Below are positions 33,148 through 41,593 of a stretch of DNA of 64,000 bases, one piece after another. The position numbers and the translations under genes were made by a program. The notes beneath the pieces are model-generated. The model had not been told where the DNA came from, did not search any database, and saw nothing but the letters and a program-made list of their open reading frames with translations. The stretch spans positions 16,645 through 80,644 of IMG/VR virus record IMGVR_UViG_3300045110_000102; one strand, given 5' to 3'. The DNA is from a virus. Positions within the stretch are counted from its first letter, which is position 1. Every line of letters begins with the position of its first letter.

Positions 33148-34182
33148 GTGGCAGTGGTGTGGACTGATCCGAGGAAGGCAGCGAAGGCTGCGGAGAAAAA
33201 GTACGACGCGTTGAATCACCTGCTGTTTCAGTTCGGCGTGAACAATCTCACTGCCGATCAATTCTGGGGACAGATGAACCAGAACGGCTGGGGGCAATCA
33301 GACATCGACGCATGGTGCGCCGATTATTACCAGAGGAGCGCAGAGGAAGATGCAAAGCAAGAAGCCAAACGAGAAGAAGGGCGGCATGGGTCCGCGCGAA
33401 CAACAGCTTCGCGATATGCGCGAGGCGCGAGCGGACAAGGCGGCGCGAGCGGGTCGCGAGATGAGAACGGCGCAGGCCAAGAAGTTGATCGACCAAACTA
33501 TCACCAAGCCGAACAAGCCCGCGCGCAAGCCCGCCAAGCAGCGAAGGGCCTCGGGCAGGGGGAGGTGATCCATCTACGCGAGGAGCGCAAGCAGCGCGCG
33601 ATTGTCGTTGGGCAGGCGCGCTACGACTTCGCTCAGCGCAACGGCTACCTCAACTCCGGCGCGATGCTGGAAGCTCTCCCGCAGTTCAGCATCGACGGCG
33701 CGGTCGGCGAGTGCGGCATCGGCGACCGCCTCGGTCTGGAGTGGCACGAGAACATCGGCAAGATCGACGGCATCGATGTCGGCACGATAATCGAGGTGCG
33801 CTCGCGACCGCCCGGCAAGGAGCTTGGCATCCGAGACAGTGACCGGCGCTTCCTGCCGCACGTGTTCGTGTGGGTCTACAAAGACTACAGCGTGCGGATA
33901 CTCGGCTGGCTCTATGGCTTCGAAGGCATGCACGAGAAGGACAGCGAGCTTCACCGGCAGCGATGGAATGAGAATTCTTACTGTTGGTACAACCCACCGC
34001 CGTATCGCTCATTCGAATCTCTGGAGCGCATCATTGCAGACGAGACCAAGGTCGCGCGCATCTTGGCGAAGCACATCGAGGATGAACCGCGCCGCGAGGA
34101 GAAGCGGAGGATTGAACGAGCGAGGCAGCGAGAGAGAGCGGCGGCAGCAGCGGCGGCTGCTGAAGAACAAGGCGGGGCGTGA
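33148..34182 (+). CDS. Long open frame; probably two genes read as one
   Basis: 344 codons from GTG at 33148 with no stop. Residues 1-68 (AVVWTDPRKAAKAAEKKYDA, FWGQMNQNGWGQSDIDAWCA) and residues 140-344 look like proteins, but the middle (about 68-140) is low-complexity. In that middle stretch the coding signal lies in another frame (see 33350). GTG at 33565, with GGGGGAG before it and GTGA overlap with that other frame, is a likely separate start, giving a 205-aa protein with HVFVWVYKDYSVRILGWLYG and a charged tail. Unknown role. Confidence 0.5.
   Translation: MAVVWTDPRKAAKAAEKKYDALNHLLFQFGVNNLTADQFWGQMNQNGWGQSDIDAWCADYYQRSAEEDAKQEAKREEGRHGSARTTASRYARGASGQGGASGSRDENGAGQEVDRPNYHQAEQARAQARQAAKGLGQGEVIHLREERKQRAIVVGQARYDFAQRNGYLNSGAMLEALPQFSIDGAVGECGIGDRLGLEWHENIGKIDGIDVGTIIEVRSRPPGKELGIRDSDRRFLPHVFVWVYKDYSVRILGWLYGFEGMHEKDSELHRQRWNENSYCWYNPPPYRSFESLERIIADETKVARILAKHIEDEPRREEKRRIERARQRERAAAAAAAAEEQGGA
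33350..33568 (+). CDS. Basic protein encoded in the alternate frame, 72 aa
   Basis: MQSKKPNEKKGGMGPREQQL starts a Lys/Arg-rich protein. About three quarters of its third codon positions are G or C, as in the neighbouring genes, unlike the overlapping frame. GAGGAAG lies just upstream. Its TGA overlaps GTG at 33565, the coupling used throughout this phage. Probably nucleic-acid binding. Confidence 0.5.
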   Translation: MQSKKPNEKKGGMGPREQQLRDMREARADKAARAGREMRTAQAKKLIDQTITKPNKPARKPAKQRRASGRGR

Positions 34183-34246
34183 TGCATCCCCGAGCGCAGG
34201 CGACTGCGCTCCACGATGCACCACCGCATCATCGAGGAGATACTAC

Positions 34247-34906
34247 ATGAGGAAGTTTCTATTAGCCTGCACTGCGCTGGCCGCGATGTCATTGCCTGCC
34301 AGCGCTTCGGTCACGTTCGAGTCCAAGCTCAGCGGTACGGGCGACAACGTGATCTTCAACTCCTTGAGCGGCGACGTCGCGCTTGGAAGTCTGAACGGTC
34401 AGCATCAAGGTCTCGTCGAGTTCAGGGCGCTCGATGTCTCGACATTCAATGCCGCTGCTAACGGCAACGACATCAAGATCAACGGCACCAACAATCTGCA
34501 GATCGAGGTGCATGATCAACTGAACTCGTTCGTCATCGGCACCACCACGCAGGTGTTCTCGGTGATCGGCACTGGCAACCTGTTCGCGTTCGTGCGTGCT
34601 GTTGACGCCAATGGAGTTGAAGAGCCGCTCTTCACCTTCGACCTTGGCGATCTCGGCAATGGCCACGCTCAGAACGGGTTCACGTTCCACGCCACCGACG
34701 GCGAGGTGATGACCCGGCTGACGTTGCTCGTTCAGGATGGCACGCTCACTGAGTTCGAGCACTACCGCATCGACGTTGGTGTGGTGCCGACGGCTGCAGT
34801 GCCTGAAGCATCGACGTGGGCGATGATGATCGCTGGCTTCATCGGCGTTGGTGGTCTGGCGATGCGCAAGCGTCGTCGCGAAGGTCTCACGTTCCGTCTC
34901 GCGTAA
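34247..34906 (+). CDS. Secreted protein with PEPxxWA-CTERM-type signal (paralogue B)
   Basis: 219 aa with GGAG before ATG. A signal peptide (1-20, MRKFLLACTALAAMSLPASA) precedes a mature part with GTGDNVIF, AAANGNDIKI, HAQNGFTF and FEHYRIDV, all shared in order with the protein at 24012. The tail VPEASTWAMMIAGF (from 185), a hydrophobic helix and RKRRR is the PEPxxWA-CTERM layout typical of alphaproteobacteria. Export and a host-processed anchor are expected. Role unknown. Confidence 0.85.
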   Translation: MRKFLLACTALAAMSLPASASVTFESKLSGTGDNVIFNSLSGDVALGSLNGQHQGLVEFRALDVSTFNAAANGNDIKINGTNNLQIEVHDQLNSFVIGTTTQVFSVIGTGNLFAFVRAVDANGVEEPLFTFDLGDLGNGHAQNGFTFHATDGEVMTRLTLLVQDGTLTEFEHYRIDVGVVPTAAVPEASTWAMMIAGFIGVGGLAMRKRRREGLTFRLA

Positions 34907-34916
34907 ACGAAGCGAT

Positions 34917-34948
34917 AAGGCAGTGCCCGACGTGTCGGGTGCTGCCTT
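34917..34948 (+). terminator. Hairpin after the second PEP-CTERM gene
   Basis: AAGGCAG and CTGCCTT arms, continued by CCCGAC/GTCGGG across a 2-base internal loop. The T-run is poor. It separates the secreted-protein gene from the 515-aa gene, which has its own AAAGGAGCAAGC leader. Confidence 0.4.
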
Positions 34949-34973
34949 GCAGCTTTGAGATAAAGGAGCAAGC

Positions 34974-36521
34974 ATGCTGCAGATTGTTGGATGGCTTCGC
35001 CAGAAGATCACCGCAGTCCTGTCCCGATACAAGCGCAAGACGATCCCACCGCCGCCAGTGCGAGCAACACCGAGGCCGCAACCAGAACCGAATTCAGAAG
35101 CCCCTGATGATCGCTTCGGCTACGGTCAGGAAGTGCCGCCCGGGCCGGAGCCTGAGCCGCCGCGCAAACGCGGACGCCCGGCAGTATCGGAAGAGATCAA
35201 GCTGCTTCGGAAGCGGCGTCTCAGTCACGACAAGTTCGTCACGCCACAAGGCGAGCTACCGCCGCCGGTCACGCGCGAGCCCAAGCCGCGCGTGGAGCGC
35301 GTCGAGTTGCCGCCGCTGCCCGAAGCTCCGCCGCCGAGGAAAACCTATGTGCGCGGCGTGCATCACGAAGACGCCGAGGATGTGCTGTACGACTCGACCG
35401 AGTTCTTCGGCATGTTCAACTTCAGAGACACGATCCTGCAGCAACTTGAACGCTACTTCGTCTACCTCGCGCGCATGAAGAAGTACGACAAGGATTCCTA
35501 CGGGCTCTATCGTCAGTACGGCGCAACGCTGCTGCCCTACATCGACACTGGCGCGCATGACCGCCAAGGCATGAGCGAGGACGACAAGAAGAATCCACCG
35601 GGTCCGCTGCCGCTTATGCCGGAGTGGTTCAACCGCATGCGCCCGACGTTCGGCTGCTTCGTGTATGGCGCTGATCCCGAGACCGAGAAGTGGGAGCTTG
35701 TCAAAGACGCGGAGAAGAAGGGCTTCACGCGGTGGGTGCCGAAGTTCATGTACATCACCAAGCACAAGAAGCCGCCGCCGACGCTGCAGATGAAGAGCGG
35801 CGGCGACATCTACTCGATGACCGTGTGGTGGGACCGACCGCATGATCCGACCAGCAAGCGCAAGTACGGCACGCCGACCGAGTTCGGAATGTTCGTCAGC
35901 AAGGACGGATCACAACTGATCGCGCTGCGCTCGCTGCGGACTCGCATCGTCAAGATATGGTCGAAGAAGCACAAGCAGAACGTTCGCTTCCCCGAGCGCG
36001 TGTGGGAGATACCCGACGAGTTCGAGTCGTGGGCGCGCAACAACGGCGAGGACGCGCAGCATTTTCTGGCGCGACTCTTCCTCACGTCGGTGGCGCGCAT
36101 GTCGAACGTGCAGCGCGGCGTCGTGCGTGTCGCCGCCAGCAAGGACAACATGACCGCAGTGTTCTCGGTCAATCACGAGAAGATGGGATACTTCTTTCAG
36201 GATCGCGACATCCACATCGGCGACACCGGCGCGCGCAAGCGCATCTTCCACATGGTCAAGCCGCACACGCGCAGGGACGGGGCCGAGGTGCCGCTGCACT
36301 TCCGTGGCGAGCGCGAGTTCACGTGGGCTGGCTACGACGTGCGCATCACCGTGCCCGGGTGGGATCACCCGAACTTCGACGAGTTCGACGTCGGCACCAT
36401 CGATGAGCACTGGCTTGATAAAAAGGAGTTGAAGGGGATGATGAACGAAGAAGAGCTTGGCCGCAGGCTGGCCGAGCGGATCAAGAAGGCGCAGCACGGG
36501 AGACACGATGGTCACCGATGA
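34974..36521 (+). CDS. Hypothetical protein, 515 aa, with AT-hook-like segment
   Basis: Leader ATAAAGGAGCAAGC precedes ATG. Residues 20-115 are Pro-rich and basic, with PPRKRGRPAV (about 62-71), an AT-hook-like sequence. From about 140 there is a large folded part with many Trp and Phe (STEFFGMFNFRDTILQQLER, YSMTVWWDRPHDPTSKRKYG, GYFFQDRDIHIGDTGARKRI). I do not recognise the family. Its place among replication genes suggests DNA binding. The end overlaps the RuvC-like gene. Confidence 0.65.
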   Translation: MLQIVGWLRQKITAVLSRYKRKTIPPPPVRATPRPQPEPNSEAPDDRFGYGQEVPPGPEPEPPRKRGRPAVSEEIKLLRKRRLSHDKFVTPQGELPPPVTREPKPRVERVELPPLPEAPPPRKTYVRGVHHEDAEDVLYDSTEFFGMFNFRDTILQQLERYFVYLARMKKYDKDSYGLYRQYGATLLPYIDTGAHDRQGMSEDDKKNPPGPLPLMPEWFNRMRPTFGCFVYGADPETEKWELVKDAEKKGFTRWVPKFMYITKHKKPPPTLQMKSGGDIYSMTVWWDRPHDPTSKRKYGTPTEFGMFVSKDGSQLIALRSLRTRIVKIWSKKHKQNVRFPERVWEIPDEFESWARNNGEDAQHFLARLFLTSVARMSNVQRGVVRVAASKDNMTAVFSVNHEKMGYFFQDRDIHIGDTGARKRIFHMVKPHTRRDGAEVPLHFRGEREFTWAGYDVRITVPGWDHPNFDEFDVGTIDEHWLDKKELKGMMNEEELGRRLAERIKKAQHGRHDGHR

Positions 36522-37050
36522 ACGCTTCACTGGCACCGTGCTCGCACTCGATCTCGCAACCGTCGCTGGATGGGCGCTCGGCAAGCCGGGCTCGACTCCG
36601 AAGTTTGGCACCATGCGGTTCGGCAAGCCCGGCGCATCGCGCGCCTCGATCTATCGCGTCTTCCGCACGTGGATGGATGGATGGTCTGGCCCGGCGACGA
36701 CGCCCGACCTGATCGTCTACGAGTTACCGATGCAGCCGCTGCACATGCGAGGCAAGACTAGCATCGACACCAGCAAGATGTTGATCGGTCTCGCCGAGCA
36801 TCTCGAAGAATGGTGCTTCGATGTTGTCGAGCTTCGCGAAGCAACGGTGGGTCAAGTGCGCTCGCACTTTATTGGGCAGAACCTGAAGTCGGAGTTCGCT
36901 AAGCCTGCGACGGTCGAGCGTTGCCAGATGTTGGGATGGAAGGTCAACAACACTGACGAAGCTGACGCGTGCGCGCTGTGGGATTACCAGTGCGGATTCC
37001 TCCGGCCCGATCTCGCGCACAAGACCACGCCGCTATTCCGGCGCAGGTGA
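36508..37050 (+). CDS. RuvC-like Holliday-junction resolvase
   Basis: 180 aa with GGGAGA before ATG at 36508. LALDLATVAGWALG (Asp15), DLIVYELP (Glu72) and NTDEADACALWDYQ (Asp150 and Asp153) are the four acidic motifs of an RNase-H-fold resolvase, in the expected order. It likely resolves branched DNA before packaging. Overlaps the preceding gene by 14 bases. Confidence 0.8.
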   Translation: MVTDERFTGTVLALDLATVAGWALGKPGSTPKFGTMRFGKPGASRASIYRVFRTWMDGWSGPATTPDLIVYELPMQPLHMRGKTSIDTSKMLIGLAEHLEEWCFDVVELREATVGQVRSHFIGQNLKSEFAKPATVERCQMLGWKVNNTDEADACALWDYQCGFLRPDLAHKTTPLFRRR

Positions 37051-37090
37051 TTCGCGGGACGCGCGGGCCTCGCGCGCATCAACGCGCATT

Positions 37091-37140
37091 CCTACGTGGG
37101 GAGTGACTCCTACGTGGGGAGCGGACGCGGCTACGTGGGG
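37091..37140 (+). repeat. Three tandem CCTACGTGGG elements
   Basis: Copies at 37091-37100 and 37109-37118, and a third starting at 37130 as GCTACGTGGGG. Spacings are 18 and 21 bases, near two helical turns. The third is followed by AACGTCAT, as in the single copy at 43991. Confidence 0.75.
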
Positions 37141-37290
37141 AACGTCATCAACGAATAGCGGTGCGCTCGGGCGAATCACACCGCATCGTGAGTCAACCGA
37201 ACTGTCCCGAATTGCCCGCTAATCTTTTTATGACCGGGAGGTGAAAAGGATTCGACACGCGCTGGCCGAGCGCGTCAGGGTCGCCACCGA

Positions 37291-37332
37291 GAAAAAAGAA
37301 GGGCGTCACCGGTTCACTGCCAGTGACGCCCT
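37291..37332 (-). terminator. Leftward intrinsic terminator in a non-coding region
   Basis: A 10-bp stem (AGGGCGTCAC at 37300-37309, GTGACGCCCT at 37323-37332) followed on the minus strand by TTCTTTTTTC. No clear leftward gene precedes it, so it may end a small antisense or regulatory RNA made from the 37.3-37.7 kb region. Confidence 0.65.
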
Positions 37333-37690
37333 AATCCGAGACCTTTGTCTGAAGCAAAGGCTGGATGCATTCGCGCGAATAAATACCATCCGCGCCCTGC
37401 CATCAAGCATTTTCCCCAGATGAAGGTTCCTCGGTCGGTCACGTCGGCCAAGAACCTGTTGCTGTGGGATGACTGCTCGGAGGCTCCCGGTCCCAAACAC
37501 AGCCCGCCGTGATCGTACTGCCCTGAGCCGTGGGGAACGTCAGCTATTGGGCTGGCCCTTTGTCCACTTTGGGACGGCTGAACCAAGCGAGGACAACGAG
37601 TACTTCGGGACCGACCAGCCGGGACAGACCCTGCTGGTTATCCTTGGAGGAAAGTGGATAGGAGTGTCTGGAATCTGAAAAGGAGCAACG

Positions 37691-37885
37691 ATGACGAAGC
37701 GAATGGACTGGCGCAAGACGCGCAAATTCGAAGCGCGCGAAGAGAAGTATTCACCGGGCAAGGTGCTCGACAATGGTCGAGTGATCCGCGACGCGCCGCG
37801 CGATAAACTCGATGAGCGCGCTCGCTACGTAGAGCGCGCGTGGCTGAAGAAGCAAGGGCTCGGCCCGAACCTGAAGAAACAATGA
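37691..37885 (+). CDS. Basic hypothetical protein, 64 aa
   Basis: AAAAGGAGCAACG leader, then MTKRMDWRKTRKFEAREEKY. Highly charged and helical with WLKKQGLGPNLKKQ at the end. Could bind nucleic acid. No family recognised. Confidence 0.6.
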   Translation: MTKRMDWRKTRKFEAREEKYSPGKVLDNGRVIRDAPRDKLDERARYVERAWLKKQGLGPNLKKQ

Positions 37886-37946
37886 GGACTTGAAAGATCG
37901 GGAGACAAGCGGCTATTGTAAGATCGTCAAAGGAGCAACCACGACG

Positions 37947-38258
37947 ATGATGAAACAAATTCCATTGAGGACCTACGACCTACTCGGCGGCATTCACAAT
38001 CAATCGCCGATGGGATTGACGACAGAGAAGCACTGGTTCGTGCACGATAGCGGACGCCTCGGCATCGTGCTGCTCGACAACATCGACAAGGACTGGTCGT
38101 TCGTTGCGCTGGCGCATGATCCGCGCAAGCCGCACGGCATGTCGTTCCGCTGCTACGATGTTGGCGCGAGCTTCAATGCGCCTGACGAAGCGCGCGATGC
38201 GCTGGCCATCGCGCTCGATCAAGAACCCGATCCAGTCTTCTTCACGGAGTCGGTGTGA
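37947..38258 (+). CDS. Hypothetical protein, 103 aa
   Basis: Start chosen at 37947 after TCAAAGGAGCAACC (ATG at 37950 equally possible). Residues 1-60 have RTYDLLGGIHNQSPMGLTTE, then HWFVHDSGRLGIVLLDNIDK, a beta-rich layout; the end is helical. It directly precedes the alpha-CTD-like gene. No family recognised. Confidence 0.6.
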   Translation: MMKQIPLRTYDLLGGIHNQSPMGLTTEKHWFVHDSGRLGIVLLDNIDKDWSFVALAHDPRKPHGMSFRCYDVGASFNAPDEARDALAIALDQEPDPVFFTESV

Positions 38259-38635
38259 TGCAGCACCACAACGAGTTGCTGCTCACGGTGGTGGAGAGGT
38301 TATCCGACGCGACCAACCTGCTCCGCATCATTCTTCGTGAACGAGGCGCTACCGGTGCGATACAAGAGATGCCGGTCGATGAGAGCTTCCTCGACAAGCG
38401 TATCGCAGAGATCGACTTCGGCTCGGCGACAACGAAGCTCCACTGGATGTGCTTCAGCCACTTCGACTGCATCAGCCTGAACGGCGACTATCGCACCACG
38501 CCAATCACCACTGTGCGCGATCTAATCTCGCACAGCGAGGATGAGATGCTTCGCGTCTACAACATCGGACGCATCACAACGAAGCGCATCAAGGCGGTGC
38601 TGGCTGCGCACGGCTTCCAACTGAGGGTGCACTGA
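38258..38635 (+). CDS. Protein with an RNA polymerase alpha-CTD-like domain
   Basis: 125 aa; ATG at 38258 overlaps the previous stop by one base (a GTG at 38255 is also possible). Residues about 82-124 (PITTVRDLISHSEDEMLRVY, then NIGRITTKRIKAVLAAHG and FQL) follow the alpha-subunit C-terminal domain pattern of helix, acidic helix, N-x-G-x-x-S/T and AHG-x-x-L. The N-terminal 80 residues are helical, with MCFSHFDC. It may contact host promoters, sigma factors or activators in place of the host domain. Confidence 0.6.
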   Translation: MQHHNELLLTVVERLSDATNLLRIILRERGATGAIQEMPVDESFLDKRIAEIDFGSATTKLHWMCFSHFDCISLNGDYRTTPITTVRDLISHSEDEMLRVYNIGRITTKRIKAVLAAHGFQLRVH

Positions 38636-38799
38636 TGAACATTCCATCCCCGATCAAGGTCGCACGCAACACGTACCTCGTGCTCGACACGATACTGCTG
38701 CTGACGCTGCTCGGCTTCGCGCGCATCCTCAACTGGCTCGGGCTGATCCGTCTCGGCTGGGTCGTGATCCATTGGTGGCGAGGAGACCTGAAGCGATGA
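38635..38799 (+). CDS. Small membrane-associated protein, 54 aa
   Basis: ATG overlaps the previous TGA. After a basic start it has hydrophobic stretches (LVLDTILLLTLLGF, WLGLIRLGWVVIHWW). It ends inside the primase start. Probably a membrane peptide. No family recognised. Confidence 0.55.
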   Translation: MNIPSPIKVARNTYLVLDTILLLTLLGFARILNWLGLIRLGWVVIHWWRGDLKR

Positions 38800-39743
38800 C
38801 ACGCGACACCATCGAGAAGTCGTTCGGTCGCTGGCGTGAGATACTGCCAGCGCTCGGCGTGCCATCAGCGATCCTCACCAACAAGCACCAGCCCTGCCCG
38901 ATCTGCGGCGGCACTGATCGCTTCCGCTTCACCGACCGCACAAGGTCCGGTGATTTTTTCTGCAGCATGTGCGGCGCTGGCAAGGGCATGCAGTTGCTGA
39001 TGCGTGTGAAGGGTTGGGACTTCAAGCAGGCAGCGCGCGAGGTCGATGCGATCATCGGAAACCTGCCGCTGCCGCAGCAAGGGCCGGAGTTCTATGCGAG
39101 CAAGGCGGCGAACCCTGCATCACTGCGTCGCCTGTACGGCGAGAGCTTAGCGGTGAGCGCCGCTGATCCGGTGGCGAAGTATCTGAAGCGTCGCGGCATC
39201 ACATCGACCAGCAAGGCGCTGCGCTACATCGAGCGCATGAAGCACCAGCCAACGCAGCGACACTACGCCGGGATGCTCGCGGTGTTCTCCGATGCCGCTG
39301 GCAAGGCGGCGACGTTGCACCGAACCTTCCTGACCGAGGACTTCGACAAGCTCTGCACGATGTTCATGCCGGGCACGGTGCCGAACGGCGGCGCGATCAG
39401 GCTGGCGCGCGAGGCGGAGACGATGGGTATCGCCGAAGGCATCGAGACCGCACTGTCGGCGAGCGATCTTCACGGCATGCCAGTGTGGGCAACGACGTCG
39501 TCGGTGATGCTGGAGAAGTGGCAACCGCCAGCGATAGCTAAGCACGTGGTGATCTTCGGCGACAATGATCTGAGCTTCACCGGACAGGCGTCGGCGTTCA
39601 CGCTGGCGAAGCGGCTGACGCTCGAAGCCGAGAAGAATAGGATCGAGCTACGCGTCTCGGTCGCGATCCCCGCCGTGCCGGGCTTCGATTGGAATGACGT
39701 GGTGATGGAAGATGATGCAGCGCTGAAGATGGAGGTCGCGTGA
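38796..39743 (+). CDS. P4-type primase (zinc ribbon and TOPRIM)
   Basis: 315 aa, overlapping the previous gene by four bases (ATGA). CPICGG ... FFCSMCG gives zinc ligands Cys34, Cys37, Cys56 and Cys59. GIAEGIETALSA (about 211-222) and VVIFGDND (about 250-257) are the TOPRIM acidic motifs. It lacks a helicase domain, which may be provided by the gene at 40033. It primes phage DNA replication. Confidence 0.9.
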   Translation: MTRDTIEKSFGRWREILPALGVPSAILTNKHQPCPICGGTDRFRFTDRTRSGDFFCSMCGAGKGMQLLMRVKGWDFKQAAREVDAIIGNLPLPQQGPEFYASKAANPASLRRLYGESLAVSAADPVAKYLKRRGITSTSKALRYIERMKHQPTQRHYAGMLAVFSDAAGKAATLHRTFLTEDFDKLCTMFMPGTVPNGGAIRLAREAETMGIAEGIETALSASDLHGMPVWATTSSVMLEKWQPPAIAKHVVIFGDNDLSFTGQASAFTLAKRLTLEAEKNRIELRVSVAIPAVPGFDWNDVVMEDDAALKMEVA

Positions 39744-40036
39744 TGAGCAAAGAGCGAGACATGAATCAACTGCGTGCGGTGTTGGAGGAGTTCGCGCGGC
39801 GCGAGCGCGAGCCGGACTATCCCGAGGCGCTGATCAATCTGATCGACGCAATGCGCGCCTACATCAAGATCGATGTCGCCATCGCTGACGAGCTATTGAG
39901 CGAAGGTCAGATCACGCGCACCGAGTACACCAAGGGGATGATCGAGACCAAGCAGTTGATGATGATCCTGCGCAAGTTCGAAGCGCACGGCATCGACCCA
40001 TCGCTGCACGGTACGATCAAGGAGCCGCGCCGATGA
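39743..40036 (+). CDS. Hypothetical helical protein, 97 aa
   Basis: ATG at 39743 overlaps the primase stop by one base, with GGAGG upstream. MSKERDMNQLRAVLEEFARR starts a helical protein (GQITRTEYTKGMIETKQLMM). It is sandwiched between primase and helicase, so it could be a helicase loader or accessory factor. Inference only. Confidence 0.55.
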   Translation: MSKERDMNQLRAVLEEFARREREPDYPEALINLIDAMRAYIKIDVAIADELLSEGQITRTEYTKGMIETKQLMMILRKFEAHGIDPSLHGTIKEPRR

Positions 40037-41592
40037 TGCTCCCGCTCGAAGATGTAGCACCAGCGAGTATCCTGCGGGATGATCAGGAGAACGCACTGCA
40101 GACGCTGCGCGAGGCGGTCGGTCGCCGCGAGCACCGCATCTGCATGCAGGCACCGACCGGCTGGGGCAAGACCGTGTTCGCTGCTGCACTGGTGAACGCG
40201 GCGCACCAGCGCAACAAGAAGGTGATGTTCACGGTGCCAGCGATCTCACTGATCGACCAGACCGTCGGCATGTTCGCGAAGCAAGGCATCCTCGAAGTCG
40301 GCGTGATCCAAGCCAATCACCACATGACGAACTGGGATATGCCGATCCAAGTCTGCAGCGTGCAGACGTTGATGAAGCGCAAGGCGATGCCGAGCGTTGA
40401 CGTCGTGCTGATCGACGAGGTGCACATCTGGTTCAATGCTTACGAGAAGTGGCTCGGCACCGGCAAGGAAGGCGACACGGACCGCGTGCCAGAGTGGCGC
40501 GGCATCCCGGTGATCGGGCTCTCGGCAACACCGTGGAGCAAAGGGCTCGGCACGTGGTTCAGTCACTTCCACAAGGCAGCGACGATCCGCGAGATGATCG
40601 AGGCTGGCCATCTGTCGAACTTCAAAGTCTATGCGCCATCGCATCCGGACCTGTCGAACGTTCGCACCACCGGCGGCGACTATCAGATCGATGAACTGTC
40701 CGAAGCGATGCAGGAAGGCAGGCTCGTTGCCGACGCGGTTGATACGTGGCTGAAGCTCGGTGAAGGCAGGCCGACGCTTTGCTATGCGGTGGACCGCGCG
40801 CACGCGATGAAGCTCAAGCTGCAGTTCGAAGCGGCTGGTGTGCCGTGCGGATATCAGGATCACATGACATCGGATTCTGATCGAGCGTGGCTGCGCAAAG
40901 ACTTCCACAGCGGCAAGCTCAAGGTGGTGTGCAACGTCGAGACGTTGACCACCGGCATCGATTGGGATGTGCGATGCATCGTGCTGTGCCGACCGACGCG
41001 CAGCGACATGCTGTTCACGCAGATCATCGGACGCGGACTGCGCAACGCGCCGGGCAAGGATCACTGCTTGATCCTCGATCACTCCGACAATCACAACCGG
41101 CTCGGCTTCGTCACTGACATCGACGAGAGCTACGTCGGACTGCACGTCGGTCAGACGCCGCGCCACGACAATCGCACCAAGGAGATCAGACTGCCGAAGG
41201 AGTGCCAGCAGTGCGGATATCTGAAGATGCCGAAGATGTCGCGCTGCCCGGCGTGCGGGTTCGTTGCGCAGGTGCTGAGCAACGTCGAGCCCGATGCTGG
41301 AGAGCTTCGCGAGTTGCAGCCGAAGCCACCGAAGCCGAAGGCGGAGATCGTTACCGTCGAGCAGAAGGGCGTGTTCTACGCCGAGCTTAAGGGCTACGCG
41401 ATCAAGAAGGGTTACAAGAACGGCTGGGCCTATCACAAATATCGCGAGCGCTTCGGTGTTGCGCCAGCGGGTGTGATCGACAAGGTGCGACCGATCATGC
41501 CGACGCTCAGCACATTGAACTGGATCAAGCACATTCAGATTGCATTCGCTAAGTCGAAGACGCGAACGTGGGACGGCGCGCGAGGCGGGTGA
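40033..41592 (+). CDS. SF2 DEAD/H-box helicase
   Basis: 519 aa. Walker A APTGWGKT (40-47), Walker B DEVH (128-131), motif III SAT (164-166) and motif VI QIIGRGLR (330-337) form a complete SF2 core. CQQCGY...CPACG (Cys391, 394, 405, 408) is a zinc finger after it. The C-terminal YHKYRERFG segment occurs in phage helicases of the UvsW/RAD3 kind. Likely unwinds DNA at replication or branch migration. Confidence 0.9.
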   Translation: MMLPLEDVAPASILRDDQENALQTLREAVGRREHRICMQAPTGWGKTVFAAALVNAAHQRNKKVMFTVPAISLIDQTVGMFAKQGILEVGVIQANHHMTNWDMPIQVCSVQTLMKRKAMPSVDVVLIDEVHIWFNAYEKWLGTGKEGDTDRVPEWRGIPVIGLSATPWSKGLGTWFSHFHKAATIREMIEAGHLSNFKVYAPSHPDLSNVRTTGGDYQIDELSEAMQEGRLVADAVDTWLKLGEGRPTLCYAVDRAHAMKLKLQFEAAGVPCGYQDHMTSDSDRAWLRKDFHSGKLKVVCNVETLTTGIDWDVRCIVLCRPTRSDMLFTQIIGRGLRNAPGKDHCLILDHSDNHNRLGFVTDIDESYVGLHVGQTPRHDNRTKEIRLPKECQQCGYLKMPKMSRCPACGFVAQVLSNVEPDAGELRELQPKPPKPKAEIVTVEQKGVFYAELKGYAIKKGYKNGWAYHKYRERFGVAPAGVIDKVRPIMPTLSTLNWIKHIQIAFAKSKTRTWDGARGG

Positions 41593-41593
41593 T

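Larger units (their letters stand above)
37051..37690 (+). other. Long non-coding stretch with repeats and hairpins
   Basis: 640 bases without a convincing gene. It holds three CCTACGTGGG elements, a leftward terminator at 37291-37332, a 6-bp hairpin at 37342-37360, and weak frames on both strands (for example 37469-37678 plus, ending in TLLVILGGKWIGVSGI, and 37314-37586 minus). AAAAGGAGCAACG at its end starts the next gene. It may encode a small RNA. Confidence 0.5.

Noticed and set aside
37241-37423. 60-codon plus-strand frame
   Set aside because: Runs through a terminator hairpin; no family-like content.
37469-37678. 69-codon plus-strand frame
   Set aside because: Its end reads fairly well, but the start and middle do not and no ribosome site is clear. 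Kept only as a remark in the gap entry.
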